From: Holzapfeliella floricola DSM 23037 = JCM 16512
GTDB taxonomy: Bacteria > Bacillota > Bacilli > Lactobacillales > Lactobacillaceae
Direction: 5' to 3'
Length of the DNA: 64,000 bases
NCBI RefSeq assembly: GCF_001436605.1
Contig: NZ_AYZL01000006.1
Location: forward strand, 62,001-126,000
This document shows positions 51,432 through 59,684 of the stretch, piece by piece (the stretch's first letter is position 1; each line of letters opens with the position of its first letter). A program made the translations under genes and the position numbers. Below the pieces are notes generated by a model. That model did no database searches, was not told the origin of the DNA, and was given only the letters and a program-made list of their open reading frames with translations.

Positions 51432-52047
51432 ATGGCGTTATATGATAGTTAATTTTTCTTTTTTTCAAGGGTTGTTCTTGTCTGTAATTATTTGGATAGC
51501 TTTCCTTAATAGCTAATAAATCAGCAAAACTAATTTCGATAGGATCTGCCATTACTAACCACCGAACAGACTGATCAAAGGGGGGCGTCGTTAGTGATCC
51601 TTGATAGCTATAGTAATTAGATTTTTTAGGAAAAATTGAAGCTAGCTCAAATTGCGCATAATTATTTTCAAAAAGTTCTACAAACTTCGACTGACTATAC
51701 TTATTAACATTACCTAGTACGGCAACCACCAAAATAGATGTATTATTTTTAAATACAAAATGAACTTCGATATCATAGTAATTGTTTTCAATGCGATGTT
51801 CTGAATGTTCATGAAAGTGAAACCGTTCAAGTTGCCATTTAATACCGAAAATATCGAGGTCACCTTGACTCATAAACTGTTGACCCACAATCTGGTCTTT
51901 AATCATTATGACTTGATGAAAATTAATTAAAACTAATTGACCTTTCATATTGGTTGAAGATGATTTTTTCAAAGAAATCGGTGATTGACATAAGATATTA
52001 GTTGGCTTTTGCCACTGGTCTTGTCGTTGATAATCTAAATGTTTCAT
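51430..52047 (-). CDS. Alpha-type carbonic anhydrase, short and without signal peptide
   Basis: A 205-residue alpha-carbonic anhydrase. Zinc ligands are visible as His77 and His79 in RFHFHEHSEH and His96 in DIEVHFVF; the Glu gatekeeper region is SEH, and the substrate-pocket signature SYQGSLTTPPFDQSVRW is intact. It hydrates CO2 to bicarbonate. Alpha-class enzymes in bacteria are usually exported; here no signal peptide is present, so it is probably cytosolic. AGAGGCC precedes the ATG. It is downstream of aroK and may be co-transcribed with the aromatic operon. Confidence 0.9.
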   Translation of the reverse strand: MKHLDYQRQDQWQKPTNILCQSPISLKKSSSTNMKGQLVLINFHQVIMIKDQIVGQQFMSQGDLDIFGIKWQLERFHFHEHSEHRIENNYYDIEVHFVFKNNTSILVVAVLGNVNKYSQSKFVELFENNYAQFELASIFPKKSNYYSYQGSLTTPPFDQSVRWLVMADPIEISFADLLAIKESYPNNYRQEQPLKKRKINYHITP

Positions 52048-52137
52048 AATGGCCTCTTATTTTTTAAATTATTAAGTGACGTAGGGTAAGAATTATCATA
52101 AACAAATTTATTCATTTCGCCAACTTTGAACTCTATT

Positions 52138-52668
52138 CTAGAGTGAAGCGTAATTTAATTCGTCAGTATTTGAATAAATGAGTGCTTTAATTTCTGCTAC
52201 AATTTCTCGAGGGTTTTTTTGGCTAGTATCAATAATTACATCACAAAATTTAGTGTAAATCGCATCCCTCTTTTCCTTAAGTTCATTAAAGGCTTGTTGA
52301 CTCAACTTTTTAAAAATAGGACGATTCATATCATCCCCAATTCGGGCCCGAATTTCATCAATCGGTGCATCCAGTTTGATAGTTCTTCCCATTGCCGCTT
52401 GAATGACTTTTTGATTGGCTGAGATAGTAGGTGTTCCACCACCTGTTGATAAAATATCATACTCATCAATCGCTTTTTTGAGTAGATCTTGTTCTAATTG
52501 TCGAAAAACTTGCTCACCATAAGTATCGAAGTAAGTAGGAATTGTCATTCCTGCTTCTTTTTCAATTAACTCATCTAAATCACAAAATGATTGATTCATA
52601 CTTTCAGCTAATAATCTGCCAACTGTCGATTTTCCCGTTCCCATAAATCCAATTAAAATAACAGGCAT
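52138..52668 (-). CDS. aroK: Shikimate kinase
   Basis: A 176-residue shikimate kinase: P-loop GFMGTGKSTVGR (residues 7-18), DLDELIEKEAGM (shikimate Asp), FRQLEQDLL (the usual R-x-x-E) and STGGGTPTI. It phosphorylates shikimate to shikimate-3-phosphate. It is the last gene of the aromatic operon, 12 bases after tyrA, with GGAGG before the ATG. The enzyme before it in pathway order (aroE etc.) is not in the window. Confidence 0.94.
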   Translation of the reverse strand: MPVILIGFMGTGKSTVGRLLAESMNQSFCDLDELIEKEAGMTIPTYFDTYGEQVFRQLEQDLLKKAIDEYDILSTGGGTPTISANQKVIQAAMGRTIKLDAPIDEIRARIGDDMNRPIFKKLSQQAFNELKEKRDAIYTKFCDVIIDTSQKNPREIVAEIKALIYSNTDELNYASL

Positions 52669-52680
52669 TCTAATTCCTCC

Positions 52681-53532
52681 TTATAACGATTGTCTCGTTA
52701 GTTTTGCTTGCTTGATTTGATTAATTACAGTTGCTTGGTCATCTGATAAAATGGCTTGCTTCAGTTGCTCTAATTCTGCTTGAAAATGATTAATTTGATC
52801 AGCTATAATCGCTTTATTTTCTAAAAAAATGGCTTGCCACATCACTTCATCTGCCTGAGCAATTTCAGTTGTTTTTTTAAACCCATTGGCAGCAGTTTCA
52901 AGACCCATTGTTTGGTCTTTTAATTCCTTAGTTGCTGTATTGACTAATGTTGTCGCTAAAAGATGTGGTAAATGGCTTGTGATGCCAACTAACTGATCAT
53001 GTTCCTCAGCAGAAAGGCGTGTAAATCGACTGCAGCTTTCACTTAAAAGTGAAGTCAGTTGTTTGATTTCATCGTCACTGCCATTTTGATTAATCAAAAA
53101 GTAAAATGCCTCCTTAAATAAATGGACATGACCATTTTGACTACCAGTTAAATGCGACCCACTCATCGGATGTCCCCCAATAAACCGCAGTTGCTTATTT
53201 TTTTGGATAGCTTTTTTTGCAACTGCCATAATCGATAATTTGGTACTGCCAACATCCGTCACAATTGTTTTAGAAGACAATGGTAAGTCCCCCAGCTGTT
53301 GTAGTTGTTGTTTGATTATGGAAACAGGTGTTGCCAAAAAAACAAAGTCAGCAGCTTTAACGCCTTGCTCAAAGGCAACAATCTCATCGATTAACCCTTC
53401 TTTTAACAGATAATCAGTATTTGTGGCCTTAACGTCTTCGGCTAGTAGCTTAATTGCTTTATTTTTTTGGCGAATAATTCGGGCAATAGAACTACCAATC
53501 AGTCCCATGCCGCTTATAAACACTGTTTCCAT
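52681..53532 (-). CDS. tyrA: Prephenate dehydrogenase
   Basis: A 283-residue prephenate dehydrogenase: Rossmann GMGLIGSSIARIIRQ, VFLATPV, DVGSTKLSIM, FIGGHPMSGS (catalytic His) and GITSHLPHLLATTL. It converts prephenate to 4-hydroxyphenylpyruvate, the committed tyrosine step. It lacks the C-terminal ACT regulatory domain of Bacillus-type TyrA (about 360 residues), so feedback at the protein level is probably lost, which makes control of the operon by a Tyr-rich leader peptide sensible. Gap to aroA is 5 bases. Confidence 0.94.
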   Translation of the reverse strand: METVFISGMGLIGSSIARIIRQKNKAIKLLAEDVKATNTDYLLKEGLIDEIVAFEQGVKAADFVFLATPVSIIKQQLQQLGDLPLSSKTIVTDVGSTKLSIMAVAKKAIQKNKQLRFIGGHPMSGSHLTGSQNGHVHLFKEAFYFLINQNGSDDEIKQLTSLLSESCSRFTRLSAEEHDQLVGITSHLPHLLATTLVNTATKELKDQTMGLETAANGFKKTTEIAQADEVMWQAIFLENKAIIADQINHFQAELEQLKQAILSDDQATVINQIKQAKLTRQSL

Positions 53533-53537
53533 CCTGA

Positions 53538-54827
53538 CTACCTCATCACTTTCTCTAAATCTTCAAAGAAACTAGGGTATGAAATCCCCACATATTCTGC
53601 ATCTGCTAATTCTAATGATTGGTTAGCTTTAAGAGCTGCAATCGCTAATGTCATGCCAATTCGATGATCTTTGTGGCTTGATAATTGAGGATTTACAATT
53701 GTTAGCTCTGGTTTTCCTTCAATGATAAAACCATCAGGTAATTCAGTGATTGCAATCCCTAATTTTTTAAATTCTGTTACCACTGCTGCAATTCGATCGG
53801 TTTCTTTAACACGTAGCTCTTGTGCACCTGTGATTTTGCTAGTCCCATTAGCAAAACTGCAAAGAAGTGCAATAATAGGCAATTCATCAATCATAGCAGG
53901 AATATCTGATTCTTTGAGTTCAATGGCGTTTAACTGGCTCGTTTTGACTTGAACATCGGCAACTGGTTCGCCACTTAAATTCCGCTGATTTTTAAAGGTT
54001 AACTGAACACCCATTTTTTCAAGTACTTTGAGTAATCCGGTTCTAGTCTTGTTTAAACTAATCGCTTTAAGCGTTAAATCAGAATTGGGCAAAGTCGCTG
54101 CTGCGACCATAAAGAATGCAGCAGATGAAATATCACTTGGGATCTCAACGGTTTGTCCCACTAATTGCTTAGGCGGATTAACCGTAATTTTATCCGCCTG
54201 AGTTTGGATTGTATCCGGTGCAAAAGTATTTAATAAGCGTTTGGTGTGGTCACGTGTAGGTTGTTTTTCAATAATTTGTGTTTTACCTTGTGCAAAAAGT
54301 CCAGCTAAGATGACAGCACTTTTGACTTGAGCACTAGCAACAGGTAAGTCATAAGTGATTGGTTTAATCTGACTAGGTTCAATCGTTAGTGGTAACTTAT
54401 CAGTTTTTGACTCAATTTTTGCTCCCATTTGTCGCAATGGCTGACAGACTCGATCCAGTGGTCGCTTACTAAGTGAATCATCCCCGAATAAGTCTGTTTG
54501 AAAGCGTTGGGCTGCTAAAATCCCCATAATAAGTCGGGTTGTTGTCCCAGAATTTCCCATGTCTAGCGGTTTTTGCGGCTGCTTTAACCCATTTAATCCC
54601 ACACCTCTAACAGTCACTACATCTATCTGATTATCAATTTCAACACCTAAGTCCTGAAAAGCTTTAAGTGTTGATAAGCAGTCTTTGGATTGTAAAAAAT
54701 TGTGAATAGTTGTCGTTCCTTCAGCTAAAGCTCCCAACATAATGGCACGATGCGAAATACTTTTGTCACCTGGAACGGTTAGTTCACCCGTTAGCCCAGT
54801 CTTTAGGGCTGTTGTTAACTCTTTCAT
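53538..54827 (-). CDS. aroA: EPSP synthase
   Basis: A 429-residue 3-phosphoshikimate 1-carboxyvinyltransferase: GDKSISHRAIMLGALAEG, DMGNSGTTTRLIMGIL, ASAQVKSAVILAGL, REPTRDHTKRLL-type KQPTRDHTKRLL and RVKETDRIAAV. It joins shikimate-3-phosphate and PEP. AAGGAG precedes the ATG, 10 bases after aroC. All active-site motifs are intact. Confidence 0.95.
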   Translation of the reverse strand: MKELTTALKTGLTGELTVPGDKSISHRAIMLGALAEGTTTIHNFLQSKDCLSTLKAFQDLGVEIDNQIDVVTVRGVGLNGLKQPQKPLDMGNSGTTTRLIMGILAAQRFQTDLFGDDSLSKRPLDRVCQPLRQMGAKIESKTDKLPLTIEPSQIKPITYDLPVASAQVKSAVILAGLFAQGKTQIIEKQPTRDHTKRLLNTFAPDTIQTQADKITVNPPKQLVGQTVEIPSDISSAAFFMVAAATLPNSDLTLKAISLNKTRTGLLKVLEKMGVQLTFKNQRNLSGEPVADVQVKTSQLNAIELKESDIPAMIDELPIIALLCSFANGTSKITGAQELRVKETDRIAAVVTEFKKLGIAITELPDGFIIEGKPELTIVNPQLSSHKDHRIGMTLAIAALKANQSLELADAEYVGISYPSFFEDLEKVMR

Positions 54828-54837
54828 AATCGACTCC

Positions 54838-56004
54838 TTAAAAATTCAAAACTTCTTTTCGGTAATCAGCGACTTGGCGTTTAAGACGTTCAAGATTGCT
54901 ACCGTCAAAAGTTTCGGTAATGACTTTAGCTAATTCAATGGCAACCACGCTTTCAATCACAATGGATGCTGGTACGATAGCCGTTGTATCTGAACGTTCA
55001 ACATTTGCTTTTTTGATTTCTTTGGTTTTAATATCTGCACTTTGAAGGGGTTTGTATAAAGTTGGGATTGGCTTCATAGCAGCTTTAACAATGACTGGCA
55101 TACCATTTGTCATTCCACCTTCAAAACCACCTAAATGATCAGTTAAGCGACCAAAACCTTTAGTTTCTTGCCAGTCAATTTCATCCATAACTGCACTTCC
55201 TGGATTTTTAGATGTCGCAAAGCCGTCGCCAATTTCAACACCCTTCATTGCATTAACTGCCATAACAGCTCCTGCAATTTTGCCATCTAGTTTTTGATCA
55301 AAGCTGACGTAACTTCCCATCCCGACAGGCATATTCGTGGCAACGACACGCACCACACCGCCTAAGGTATCTCGATTGCGTTTGGTTCGGTCAATTAACT
55401 CGTGAATACTTTCAACTTGTGCTTGGTCTGTCACTCTTAAATCGTTTTGTTTGATTTTGTTTTCGATTTCTTGGACGTCTAGTAAAGCTTTTTGATCAGC
55501 AATTTTTGAACCAACTTGCTCAACATAGCCAACAATATCAATATCTAATTGTTTAAGTAATTGCTTACAAATAGCCCCAATTGCCACTCTCATAGCTGTT
55601 TCACGAGCTGATGAACGTTCTAGTACATTTCTTAAATCTTGGTGATTGTATTTAATGGCACCGGCTAAATCAGCATGACCTGGTCTTGGACGAGTTAAGT
55701 TACGAATTGTATTTTCTGGTGTCGCATCAATTAAGGGATTCATAATATCTTTCCAGTGATTGTGATCGATATTCTTGATAACTAGAGAAATAGGTGAACC
55801 GAGTGTTTTCTTATGACGGACACCACCAGTTATTTCAATTTGATCATGTTCAATTTGTTGGCGATTGCCACGGCCATATCCCCCTTGTCTAGCCGCTAAA
55901 AGATCATTAATTCCGTCAACATCGATTGTTAATCCTGCTGGTATACCTTCTAAAATCCCAGTTAATTGTGGGCCGTGTGATTCTCCTGCTGTTAAGTAAT
56001 TCAT
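54838..56004 (-). CDS. aroC: Chorismate synthase
   Basis: A 388-residue chorismate synthase: AGESHGPQLTGILEGIPAG, RGNRQQIEHDQIEITGGVRH, RPGHADLAGAIKY, SARETAMRVAIGAI and the C-terminal RSDTTAIVPASIVIESVVA. It forms chorismate from EPSP with reduced FMN. The ATG overlaps the stop of the upstream fusion gene (TAATG), so the two are translationally coupled and chorismate is delivered right where its mutase is made. Confidence 0.95.
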   Translation of the reverse strand: MNYLTAGESHGPQLTGILEGIPAGLTIDVDGINDLLAARQGGYGRGNRQQIEHDQIEITGGVRHKKTLGSPISLVIKNIDHNHWKDIMNPLIDATPENTIRNLTRPRPGHADLAGAIKYNHQDLRNVLERSSARETAMRVAIGAICKQLLKQLDIDIVGYVEQVGSKIADQKALLDVQEIENKIKQNDLRVTDQAQVESIHELIDRTKRNRDTLGGVVRVVATNMPVGMGSYVSFDQKLDGKIAGAVMAVNAMKGVEIGDGFATSKNPGSAVMDEIDWQETKGFGRLTDHLGGFEGGMTNGMPVIVKAAMKPIPTLYKPLQSADIKTKEIKKANVERSDTTAIVPASIVIESVVAIELAKVITETFDGSNLERLKRQVADYRKEVLNF

Positions 56005-57452
56005 TATTTATTTCCTCCGATTTTATTGAGTTCTGTTTGGTAATCCTTTGATGCATCCATAATACCTTGATAAATTTTTTTGAAATGAGGTGCTAACTTG
56101 TCACTTTGACTATAGCTCGTGATTTTTGTTAAAACTTGTTGCTCTCTTTTAGGATCAAAAACAGGTTTCGCTGTTTGTCGTTTTGCTTCACTAACAGCGG
56201 TTACCGCTTCAAATCGCTGTTGTAATAATCCAACAATTTGTTGATCAATTTGATTAATTTTTTCACGTGAAGCACTCAAATTATCAGTTTGGTGTACGGT
56301 TTTGTAAGCAAAGTAAATGCCAATAACTGCTAATGTACCAATGATAGCGACAATAATATTGCTTTGTAGGGCAACTTGAATTCCAAATTGTGATAATTTT
56401 CCTGTAATAAGTGGCACTGTGAATGAAGCAATACTCCCAAACATAAAGTAAATACCAGTTAAAATACCCTTGTTTTGTGGGAATAGCTGGATTAATAAGT
56501 TCAATCCGATCTGCATAACACCACTAGCCGCACTAAAGCCAAATAAGAATGCGGCCATCATTGAAATTGTTGGTTGTGCAACTTGTGTAACGACAATCAA
56601 AGACATTAGTGAAATCATACTCATTAAAACTAGTAACTTTGTTGCTGAAAATTCTTTTTTGAGTAAGAAGAAAATACTTAAAACTCCTAAGATTGAGCCG
56701 ACACTGTATAGTGAAATTAATGTGTGTGAAGTAAGTGCATCGTAATGTAAAATATCTATGGCAAATAAGCTAATCCACTGTGTGAACCAAATCATTATTG
56801 CCATGGACGTGTAACTGTAAACGCCTAGTAGAATAGCAATTAATCGTTTTTTATTTACAGAAAATGGTGATTGTTGGGCAACTTCTTCAGCAATCGCTGA
56901 TTGTTGTTTAGGAAATTTGGTTGTTAAAATTGTGACAAAATTGATGAGAACAATTACGGCTGCAACGATAAATGACCAACCAAACCACATACCATTATTA
57001 TGTAGACTCGCAACTACTAATGGCAGGATAAATTCACCAATTGAAATAAACGCTTTAAGTAAAATACTAGCAAATTTATTTTTATCGCCGATTTCTAAAA
57101 ATGTTGGGTAAGTCGCTGAATCAAAGGCTGAATTAGCTACCCCTGCTAAAATCGATAATCCATAAGCAATGGTTACATTGTGATTAAACGGTGAAACGAT
57201 AAAGAAGGTGAAGTAAGCCAACATCCCTAACATTAAAACTTGTTTGCGACCGATTTTATCAGATAAGTACCCCAAAATAAGGTAAGCACCAAGTCGACCA
57301 AGTCCAACTCCTGACAATACATAAGATGCTGTTGCCAAAGGTGTTGCCCAATTAGCTCCAAGCTCTTTAATATTTTGAGCGACAATGATTAAGGCCATTC
57401 CATGCACTAAGTAGTTCAAGAATAAACTCGTTTTCAGTTTTCCATGACTCAT
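56004..57452 (-). CDS. MFS transporter fused to AroQ-type chorismate mutase
   Basis: A 482-residue fusion. Residues about 1-390 form a 12-helix major facilitator (LGRLGAYLILGYLSDKIGRKQVLML is the loop 2-3 signature). Residues about 392-482 form an AroQ chorismate mutase domain: ASREKINQIDQQIVGLLQQR, VSEAKRQT and FDPKREQQVL hold the Arg, Arg, Lys, Arg and Glu expected for the active site. Chorismate mutase makes prephenate for TyrA (and for phenylalanine). The transporter's cargo is unknown; an aromatic or a pathway intermediate is an inference. First gene of the operon, with AGGAGG; under the Tyr/Phe-rich leader. Confidence 0.92.
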   Translation of the reverse strand: MSHGKLKTSLFLNYLVHGMALIIVAQNIKELGANWATPLATASYVLSGVGLGRLGAYLILGYLSDKIGRKQVLMLGMLAYFTFFIVSPFNHNVTIAYGLSILAGVANSAFDSATYPTFLEIGDKNKFASILLKAFISIGEFILPLVVASLHNNGMWFGWSFIVAAVIVLINFVTILTTKFPKQQSAIAEEVAQQSPFSVNKKRLIAILLGVYSYTSMAIMIWFTQWISLFAIDILHYDALTSHTLISLYSVGSILGVLSIFFLLKKEFSATKLLVLMSMISLMSLIVVTQVAQPTISMMAAFLFGFSAASGVMQIGLNLLIQLFPQNKGILTGIYFMFGSIASFTVPLITGKLSQFGIQVALQSNIIVAIIGTLAVIGIYFAYKTVHQTDNLSASREKINQIDQQIVGLLQQRFEAVTAVSEAKRQTAKPVFDPKREQQVLTKITSYSQSDKLAPHFKKIYQGIMDASKDYQTELNKIGGNK

Positions 57453-57473
57453 TTTTAAATCCTCCTAAATAAA

Positions 57474-57508
57474 AAAGTCGGCTAGATGATAATCATCTAA
57501 CCGACTTT
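57474..57508 (-). terminator. Attenuator terminator of the aromatic operon
   Basis: Perfect stem AAAGTCGG..TAGATGAT / ATCATCTA..CCGACTTT (minus strand), followed by TTTTTTATTT, ending about 18 bases before the ATG of the MFS/chorismate mutase gene. Its position inside the 5' leader and the repeat of its left arm upstream mark it as a regulated attenuator. Confidence 0.9.
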
Positions 57509-57574
57509 GGTTTATAGAGAATTAAATTACACATATGAAAACCTGTAATCATAACTAACTATCACTTTATCGAA

Positions 57575-57660
57575 TTAGATGACTTGCTGCATCTAACCGA
57601 CAAAGAATTATTATAACTCCTATGCTTTAGATGCAAACGCCTTGTTTGAAGCGTTTGCAT
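57575..57660 (-). promoter_or_regulatory. Alternative hairpins of the aromatic operon leader
   Basis: In transcript order (minus strand): segment B GCAAACGCTT (57649-57658) can pair with A (57677-57686, end of the leader ORF) or with C GCGTTTGCAT (57631-57640, via B extended to ATGCAAACGC, 57651-57660); D GCATCTAA (57627-57634) overlaps C and can pair with E TTAGATGC (57589-57596). E also forms a local hairpin with CATCTAA (57575-57581). The stretch GTCGGTTAGATG (57590-57601) repeats the left arm of the terminator. Mutually exclusive pairs of this kind define a transcription attenuator. Confidence 0.75.
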
Positions 57661-57673
57661 CAGTAAACCTGGA

Positions 57674-57742
57674 CTAGCAAACGCTTTTGCTAAAGTAATA
57701 AAAGTTATAATAATAGTTACGACTATGATTGAGATTATTCAT
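57674..57742 (-). CDS. Tyr/Phe-rich leader peptide (22 residues)
   Basis: A 22-codon reading frame on the minus strand with five Tyr and two Phe codons, seven of them inside the nine-residue block NYYYNFYYF. A ribosome site AGGAAGGG lies 9 bases before its ATG, and a good promoter lies upstream. The ORF ends in TAG within the first attenuator segment. It is most likely a sensor of charged tRNA-Tyr and tRNA-Phe rather than a functional protein. The aromatic biosynthesis operon follows. Confidence 0.85.
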   Translation of the reverse strand: MNNLNHSRNYYYNFYYFSKSVC

Positions 57743-57777
57743 TTTGAAATTCCCTTCCTGTGTTGTTTGTTGTCATT

Positions 57778-57806
57778 ATTAAAACACCTGATCATTAAAA
57801 AGTCAA
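57778..57806 (-). promoter_or_regulatory. Promoter of the aromatic operon
   Basis: Minus-strand TTGACT (57801-57806), 17-base spacer, TTTAAT (57778-57783). It would start transcription near 57771, giving a leader of about 320 bases before the first structural gene. Confidence 0.75.
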
Positions 57807-57838
57807 ATGTAAAATTAATTTATTTTTAATAAATTTTA

Positions 57839-58570
57839 TCACTTTAACTTTTTATAGTTAAGATATAAAACAGGTATTAATGTCAGAACTAAGCTAATAG
57901 TGAAGCCTAAAAGATTGCCTAAATAGCTGTTTTGCATCATTAAATCATAATAAATACCGTAAAAATAATGAATTGGAAATAGTTGTTGAATCATGGTGAT
58001 TAGCGTAATTAAAGTACCTGATGTCATGAGATGATAAGGCAATGTAAATGCTAGTACGAGTAGTATCAATGGCATACTCATCATTTGAAAAGTTTCCGTT
58101 TTGATTTTTTGACCCATAAAAAAGCCAATGACTGTAAAATAAATACCTAAAATATTAAGTAATAAAAATAATAATAGGGTTTGCCAATTAAATGATAAAA
58201 CTTGAAATCCAAATCCAACAAGTGTAATTAGTGTACTAATCGTCAAATTAGCGATAATTTGAATCATAATTTGATCAACTAAAAATTGGTGAATAGTGTA
58301 AGTCGTTATACGATTATACAAACTGTAAAATTTTCTAGTTGAACTAATTTTAGAACCAAATGTTAATAAACTATTGCTAACAATCCCAAGTAACACACAC
58401 TCACAATAAATCGGAAGTAACGTTTCGTTTATGATTTGTTGGAAATTTGCCTGATTATTGTTTTTATACATCAAAATCATGAAAATATAATAAAATGATG
58501 GCACCATTATCGTAAAAAATAAAAATCGTTTATTGCGATAAATCTGCTTAAGCTGAATACTTCTAATCAT
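57839..58570 (-). CDS. ABC-2 type transporter permease
   Basis: A 243-residue membrane protein with six helices (starts MIRSIQLKQIYRNKRFLFFTI, ends LTLIPVLYLNYKKLK), the ABC-2 export permease pattern. It starts 2 bases after the ATPase stop with AAGGAG overlapping the upstream gene, so the pair is one transporter. Cargo unknown; two-gene ABC-2 systems of this size in LAB often give resistance to a peptide or drug. Confidence 0.85.
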   Translation of the reverse strand: MIRSIQLKQIYRNKRFLFFTIMVPSFYYIFMILMYKNNNQANFQQIINETLLPIYCECVLLGIVSNSLLTFGSKISSTRKFYSLYNRITTYTIHQFLVDQIMIQIIANLTISTLITLVGFGFQVLSFNWQTLLLFLLLNILGIYFTVIGFFMGQKIKTETFQMMSMPLILLVLAFTLPYHLMTSGTLITLITMIQQLFPIHYFYGIYYDLMMQNSYLGNLLGFTISLVLTLIPVLYLNYKKLK

Positions 58571-58572
58571 GT

Positions 58573-59460
58573 TTAGTTCTCCTTATTGAGCTGACGATAC
58601 CATTGTTCAATCGTTTGATTATGACTGTGAATCTTGTCTACTGAACTATCTGCATAAATTTCACCATTTTTGAGTAACAAAACACGTGAAAAGTATTTAT
58701 CTATTTGATTAAAATCATGTGTAACTGTTAGCACACTCCCCGAAACATAATCTAAAGATTGCCAAAACATATCAATTGATTCCAAATCCATTCCAGCAGT
58801 TGGTTCATCTAAAATAAGGAGTTTGGAAGGACGAATTAAGCTCAGTAATAAAGATAGCCTTCTTTTTTGTCCACCCGATAAGTTATTAACTTTAGTTTTC
58901 ATTTGTTTTTCTAAATTAAATTGTTTTAACCACTGAGTGATCTTTTCTTGCGAATAGTTATTCATCATATTTGAAACTAGGGCAATTTGCTCCCAAACCG
59001 TGCAAGCAAGTAAAAGATTATCTTCTTGCTTCATTACATTCAAATCCTCTTTTGGATTTAATTTCAATTCAATATCACCAGTATCTGGTTGTTGTTGACT
59101 TAAAATCAAATTAATCAAAGTTGATTTCCCTGCACCATTAGATCCTAATAAAGCAATTCGTTCTCGACTGTGAACTGTAAAGTTAATCTTTTTTAATACA
59201 GGATACTCATAAGCTTTTGATAAATTATTTACTGATAGAATCTGATTCTTATGGATTGATTTTCCTACTATCAAAAAATCCAAATCACTATTAAACAATT
59301 GCGATAATTGAATTAACTTATCTATATCAGGTTCAGATGTCCCCATTTCCCATTTTGAGATTGCTTGTCTTGAAACAAACAGCTTTTCTGCTAACTCACT
59401 TTGTGACCAATTATTTTGCCTTCTTAAATTAACGAGTTGCTGACTAAAAACGTTGTTCAT
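58573..59460 (-). CDS. XRE-type HTH domain fused to ABC transporter ATPase
   Basis: A 295-residue fusion: an N-terminal XRE/Cro-type helix-turn-helix (about 8-62; NWSQSELAEKLFVSRQAISKWE) followed by an ABC ATPase (about 75-290) with Walker A GSNGAGKST, signature LSGGQKRRLSLLLSL, Walker B LLILDEPTAGMD and switch His in TVTHDFN. The ATPase partners the adjacent ABC-2 permease. A DNA-binding domain on the motor subunit suggests that transporter state is coupled directly to transcription, possibly of its own operon. GAGGAG precedes the ATG. Confidence 0.9.
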   Translation of the reverse strand: MNNVFSQQLVNLRRQNNWSQSELAEKLFVSRQAISKWEMGTSEPDIDKLIQLSQLFNSDLDFLIVGKSIHKNQILSVNNLSKAYEYPVLKKINFTVHSRERIALLGSNGAGKSTLINLILSQQQPDTGDIELKLNPKEDLNVMKQEDNLLLACTVWEQIALVSNMMNNYSQEKITQWLKQFNLEKQMKTKVNNLSGGQKRRLSLLLSLIRPSKLLILDEPTAGMDLESIDMFWQSLDYVSGSVLTVTHDFNQIDKYFSRVLLLKNGEIYADSSVDKIHSHNQTIEQWYRQLNKEN

Positions 59461-59533
59461 CGCTTCTCCTCTTTTCGGTTGTATTGATAAATTTCATTAT
59501 CCTCTTCGCATTTAAAATAGCAATTGTTTGACT

Positions 59534-59571
59534 GGCAATACCTTATTGCCGACCTTGCAACTACTAGTTGC
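59534..59571. promoter_or_regulatory. Two short palindromes upstream of the XRE-ABC gene
   Basis: GGCAATA-CCT-TATTGCC (59534-59550) and GCAACTA-C-TAGTTGC (59557-59571) stand 75-110 bases upstream of the XRE-ABC ATG and upstream of the plus-strand gene at 59685. Neither has a T run. They may be operators, possibly for the XRE domain. Confidence 0.4.
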
Positions 59572-59608
59572 TAACAGATTTACCCAACAATTTCAAAAAA
59601 GCTGTTGA

Positions 59609-59638
59609 TTGAATCCCCTGATAAAACCGCACTATAAT
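59609..59638 (+). promoter_or_regulatory. Promoter of the small repeat-protein gene
   Basis: TTGAAT (59609-59614), 18-base spacer, TATAAT (59633-59638), about 45 bases before the ATG. Confidence 0.65.
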
Positions 59639-59684
59639 CTAGACATAGATAAACGCAAAGAGATTTTATAAGGAGGCTATTCAA

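Noticed and set aside
57627-57690. cre-like (CcpA) motifs TGCAAACGCTT in the aromatic leader
   Set aside because: They mismatch the cre consensus at several positions, occur inside perfectly paired leader stems and lie well downstream of the promoter; explained better by the attenuator.
57453-57770. T-box riboswitch in front of the aromatic operon
   Set aside because: The conserved T-box sequence (AGGGTGG-type) before the terminator is absent, and no specifier stem was recognised.
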